Of a stretch of DNA of 64,000 nt, positions 61,598-64,000 are shown piece after piece; the stretch's first letter is position 1, and the number at the start of each line of letters is the position of its first letter. The DNA lies in NCBI RefSeq assembly GCF_007744075.1, contig NZ_CP036266.1, forward strand, positions 806,001 to 870,000. Reading direction: 5' to 3'. The DNA is from Gimesia chilikensis (GTDB lineage: Bacteria; Planctomycetota; Planctomycetia; Planctomycetales; Planctomycetaceae). The notes under the pieces were generated by a model that saw only the letters and a list, made by a program, of their open reading frames with translations, did not search any database and had not been told where the DNA came from. Made by a program: the position numbers and the translations under genes.

Positions 61598-62992
61598 ATG
61601 TTCGCCGACTTCGCTCTCATCTCGGTTCTGCTGGTCATCTCGCATCTTTTACGTTCCCGACTGCGTCTCCTGCAGAATCTGCTGATTCCCGCACCCATCC
61701 TGGCGGGCTTCCTCGGATTGATCGGCGGCCCGCAACTGCTGGGCTGGCTTCCCTTCAGTCTCACCGGGGAAGGCAAGATCGCGATGGAGCGTTATCCCTA
61801 TGAACTGATCGCGATTCTGTTCGCAACCCTTTTTCTCGGACATCAGCCCCACCGTCCCACGCTGCGAACCATGCTCCGCGATGTCGGCGATACCTGGTTC
61901 TATAATTTCGCTGCCTACATCGGACAGTTCGGCGTCGCCCTCCTGTTTGGTCTGTATATTCTGCCTTTGATGTTTCCTGATCTCAATCCCGGCTTTGCCC
62001 TGATGATGCCCGCCGGCTTCGCGGGGGGACACGGCACAGCGGCCGCGGTCAGCGAATCCCTGCAGGCAGGTGGCTTCAATGACGCACAAAGCCTGGGCTT
62101 CACGTTTGCCACGATTGGTCTGCTGATCGGGATCTTCGGCGGTCTGACGTTGATTAACATCGCTACCCGACGGGGCTGGACGCACCTGGTCTCTTCCGCA
62201 CAGGAACTGCCCGAGAGCACCCGCTCCGGTTTTCTCACTCCGGAAGAACAGACCTCAATGGGCACCAGCACTGTCAGTGCCATGTCCCTTGATCCACTTA
62301 CCTGGCACTTCGCGATCGTGATGACCGCGTTCGGCGGTGCACACGGAATCGATTACCTGTTTCGACACGTACTCGAATCCAAAATCATTCTGCCCCTGTT
62401 CGCAGTGGCGCTGCTGGTCAGTGCGGTGTTACAACTGGTACTCGAACTCTGTCACATCGGCAAGTATGTCGATCGGCAGGTGATGGCCCGCATCGGTTCC
62501 TCGGTCTCCGACTACCTGATTGCCTTCGCGGTCGCCTCGATCAAAATCAGCGTAGTCGTTGAATACATGGCCCCGCTGATCGTCATGTCGCTGCTCGGTT
62601 TCCTCTACGCGATTGGCATGCTCTGGTTCCTGGGGCGGCACCTGTTTCACAACTTCTGGTTCGAACGCAGCATCTTCGCCTACGGCTGGATGACCGGCGT
62701 CGTCGGCATCGGTGTGCTGCTACTGCGGATCGTCGACCCGCAACTCAAATCCAAAACCCTGCAGGACTACGGCCTCGCTTTTGTTGGTATCTCACCTCTG
62801 GAGATCCTGCTGATCGTCGTCGTCCCGCCACTCGTCGCCCGACAGATCATTCTCGCGCCTGCAATTGTCATCGTCGTGATCGCTGTTGCCTGTTTCGCCC
62901 TCTCCGCATACTTGGTCGGCTGGTACCGCACTCCACCCGGCGAGTTCCGCCCCGGCGAACAGGAAATCATCGACGAATTGAAGTCGCCATGA
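61598..62992 (+). CDS. Sodium/glutamate symporter, GltS family
   Basis: A 464-residue inner-membrane protein with about eleven helices. The N-terminal half has LIPAPILAGFLGL and the family loop MPAGFAGGHGTAAAVSESL, with GGHGTAAA at 143-150. The C-terminal repeat contains VSDYLIAFAVASIKISVVVEY, corresponding to the GltS GxxxSLxLxMALMSLKL region, and FGMATGVTA-type sequence reduced to YGWMTGVVGIG. The match is clear for the superfamily, but the protein is longer than GltS (about 400 residues) and divergent in the second re-entrant loop, so glutamate specificity is not certain. It likely imports an anionic amino acid or similar carboxylate with sodium. It may be in an operon with the upstream reductase. 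Confidence 0.83.
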   Translation: MFADFALISVLLVISHLLRSRLRLLQNLLIPAPILAGFLGLIGGPQLLGWLPFSLTGEGKIAMERYPYELIAILFATLFLGHQPHRPTLRTMLRDVGDTWFYNFAAYIGQFGVALLFGLYILPLMFPDLNPGFALMMPAGFAGGHGTAAAVSESLQAGGFNDAQSLGFTFATIGLLIGIFGGLTLINIATRRGWTHLVSSAQELPESTRSGFLTPEEQTSMGTSTVSAMSLDPLTWHFAIVMTAFGGAHGIDYLFRHVLESKIILPLFAVALLVSAVLQLVLELCHIGKYVDRQVMARIGSSVSDYLIAFAVASIKISVVVEYMAPLIVMSLLGFLYAIGMLWFLGRHLFHNFWFERSIFAYGWMTGVVGIGVLLLRIVDPQLKSKTLQDYGLAFVGISPLEILLIVVVPPLVARQIILAPAIVIVVIAVACFALSAYLVGWYRTPPGEFRPGEQEIIDELKSP

Positions 62993-63019
62993 AATCTCGT
63001 TCAATAGACTGGTACTTAA

Positions 63020-63334
63020 TTAAGGTCCATATCTGGTAAATGCGACCATGAGAATCTGAACAGACGCAAAATAGATCAATACTCCTGCAATGAGTACCAG
63101 AAAATGCTGCAGGGTTGAACGATCGTGTTTATTAAACAGGAAAATGAATGCGACTGGAAAGCCCCATAATGAGTACAAGCTCAAAACTGTGAACAGAAAT
63201 GAGTTCAACAAATTGGGGTAGCTTCTGATATTACCAAAGCGAATTTGTAGGCACATCACAGCTGCAAAGAATGCCTGAAGCCAGATCAGCGATCGGACGT
63301 TCGCCGGGAAGCACTTTACGAGAAACCGTTTCAT
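63020..63334 (-). CDS. Small three-helix membrane protein
   Basis: A 104-residue protein with a basic N-terminus (MKRFLVKCFPANVR) and three hydrophobic helices at about 15-30, 43-65 and 75-97. The ATG at 63334 is preferred to an earlier in-frame start because it begins the membrane-protein-like part. No family is recognised. Base composition is more AT-rich than the neighbours, which may mark recent acquisition. It is convergent with the GltS-type gene and downstream of the truncated dehydrogenase gene on the same strand. Confidence 0.5.
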   Translation of the reverse strand: MKRFLVKCFPANVRSLIWLQAFFAAVMCLQIRFGNIRSYPNLLNSFLFTVLSLYSLWGFPVAFIFLFNKHDRSTLQHFLVLIAGVLIYFASVQILMVAFTRYGP

Positions 63335-63400
63335 GAAAAAATTTCGTGTCTTTTGTGCATTTCGTGGTAGCAAAAACGTACTTAATACCACGTTCGTGGT

Positions 63401-64000
63401 TCACTCCCAGCCACTCAGAACAATCTTCCCAATCGTGTGCCCCGCTTCCAGGGTTTGATGCGCCCACCGCAGGTTCTCTGCATTGATCGGCGAGCGGACC
63501 TCGTTCGCCGTACATTGCAGTTTCCCCGAGTCCAGCCACGCTGACACGCGATTCAACAGGTGATGCTGCTCGATCATATCCGGCGTCTGGAACATCGATC
63601 GCGTATACATGAACTCCCAGATCATCGTTGCCGACTTGCGTTTCATCAGCGACTGATCCAGCGGCTGCTTATTATCCACCAGTAGCACAATCTTGCCCTG
63701 TGGGCGCAGCAGGTCGATGGCCTGATCCCAGTGCTGGTCGGTATTGTTGAACAGCGCGATGTGATCGATCTGCGTCAAACCCAGCGTTTCCACCTGCGGA
63801 CGCAGCGGCTCAAAATGATTGATGACATGGTCGGCCCCGAGTTGCTTGACCCACTCGATCGACTCCGGCCGCGACGCGGTGGTGATCACCGTCAGTCCTG
63901 CCAGCTTCGCGAGTTGGATCCCAATCGAACCGACGCCCCCGGCTCCGCCGGTAATCAGAATCGTCTCACCCGCATTCCCTCCTTCCACGTCAATGCCCAG
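63401..64000 (-). CDS. MDR-family (zinc-type) alcohol dehydrogenase / quinone oxidoreductase-like, C-terminal part
   Basis: The open frame enters from the right edge, giving the last 200 residues. ILITGGAGGVGSIGIQLAK is the NAD(P)-binding Rossmann motif (GGxGGVGS) of medium-chain dehydrogenases, followed by VITTASRPESIEWVKQLGAD and the conserved DHVINH. The C-terminal HLLNRVSAWLDSGKLQCTA and EAGHTIGKIVLSGW match the zinc-binding alcohol dehydrogenase-family (YogA-like) subgroup, many of which lack structural zinc. The N-terminal catalytic domain is outside the window, so metal ligands cannot be checked. The substrate is unknown. Confidence 0.85.
   Translation of the reverse strand: MGIDVEGGNAGETILITGGAGGVGSIGIQLAKLAGLTVITTASRPESIEWVKQLGADHVINHFEPLRPQVETLGLTQIDHIALFNNTDQHWDQAIDLLRPQGKIVLLVDNKQPLDQSLMKRKSATMIWEFMYTRSMFQTPDMIEQHHLLNRVSAWLDSGKLQCTANEVRSPINAENLRWAHQTLEAGHTIGKIVLSGWE

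Overview
The window looks like chromosomal DNA of a planctomycete, most likely a Gimesia-type member of Planctomycetales. The evidence is lineage-typical gene families: a DUF1592-type cytochrome-like protein paired with a DUF1552 protein, a giant surface protein with the LEPR-XLL N-terminal motif, a sulfatase, a YHYH protein, and an LPS inner-core heptose pathway. No rRNA, tRNA, CRISPR, prophage or complete insertion sequence was recognised. The genus assignment is inference.

Layout. 1-2680: a truncated membrane protein and nadC on the minus strand, divergent from alanine dehydrogenase. 2681-4700: a gene-poor stretch with iterated short repeats, two copies of a 56-bp repeat, a small gene broken by an in-frame stop, and a stand-alone EF-Tu domain-3-like protein. 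4701-5402: an alpha/beta hydrolase. 5558-21850: one 5430-residue gene, a quarter of the window, ending at a strong terminator. It encodes a modular protein with three HExxH metalloprotease motifs, beta-helix and PPC regions, a vWA domain, eight Calx-beta repeats, LVIVD repeats, a cohesin-like domain and a dockerin. 22448-30607: an LPS-core cluster (hldE, waaF, GT87, a Kdo-kinase-like kinase and two GT2 transferases) behind a phosphodiesterase-like protein. 30629-35878: sulfatase, ychF, hisC and hisB. 35879-36617: a convergent gap with a candidate structured RNA. 36618-41190: a nuclease-fold-like protein, then the DUF1592/DUF1552 pair. 41621-44596: a tripartite tricarboxylate transporter whose binding protein and small membrane subunit are fused. 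44601-52052: a GT39-like protein, lgt, an ECF-like sigma factor, a YHYH protein and a large esterase-like protein.

52053-58208 is the most unusual part. Six tightly overlapping minus-strand genes read, in transcription order, as divergent relatives of complex I subunits NuoA, H, J, K, L and M. There is no gene for the peripheral (NADH or quinone-reducing) arm, and most acidic residues used for proton transfer and quinone chemistry are replaced. The cluster is therefore best read as a remodelled complex-I membrane arm with unknown function.

58461-64000 holds a collinear set (gamma-glutamylcyclotransferase-like, DUF1569, a small membrane protein, CoA-disulfide-reductase/rhodanese, GltS-type symporter), then a small membrane protein and a truncated MDR-family dehydrogenase on the minus strand. 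All family assignments come from reading motifs by eye; no database search was run.
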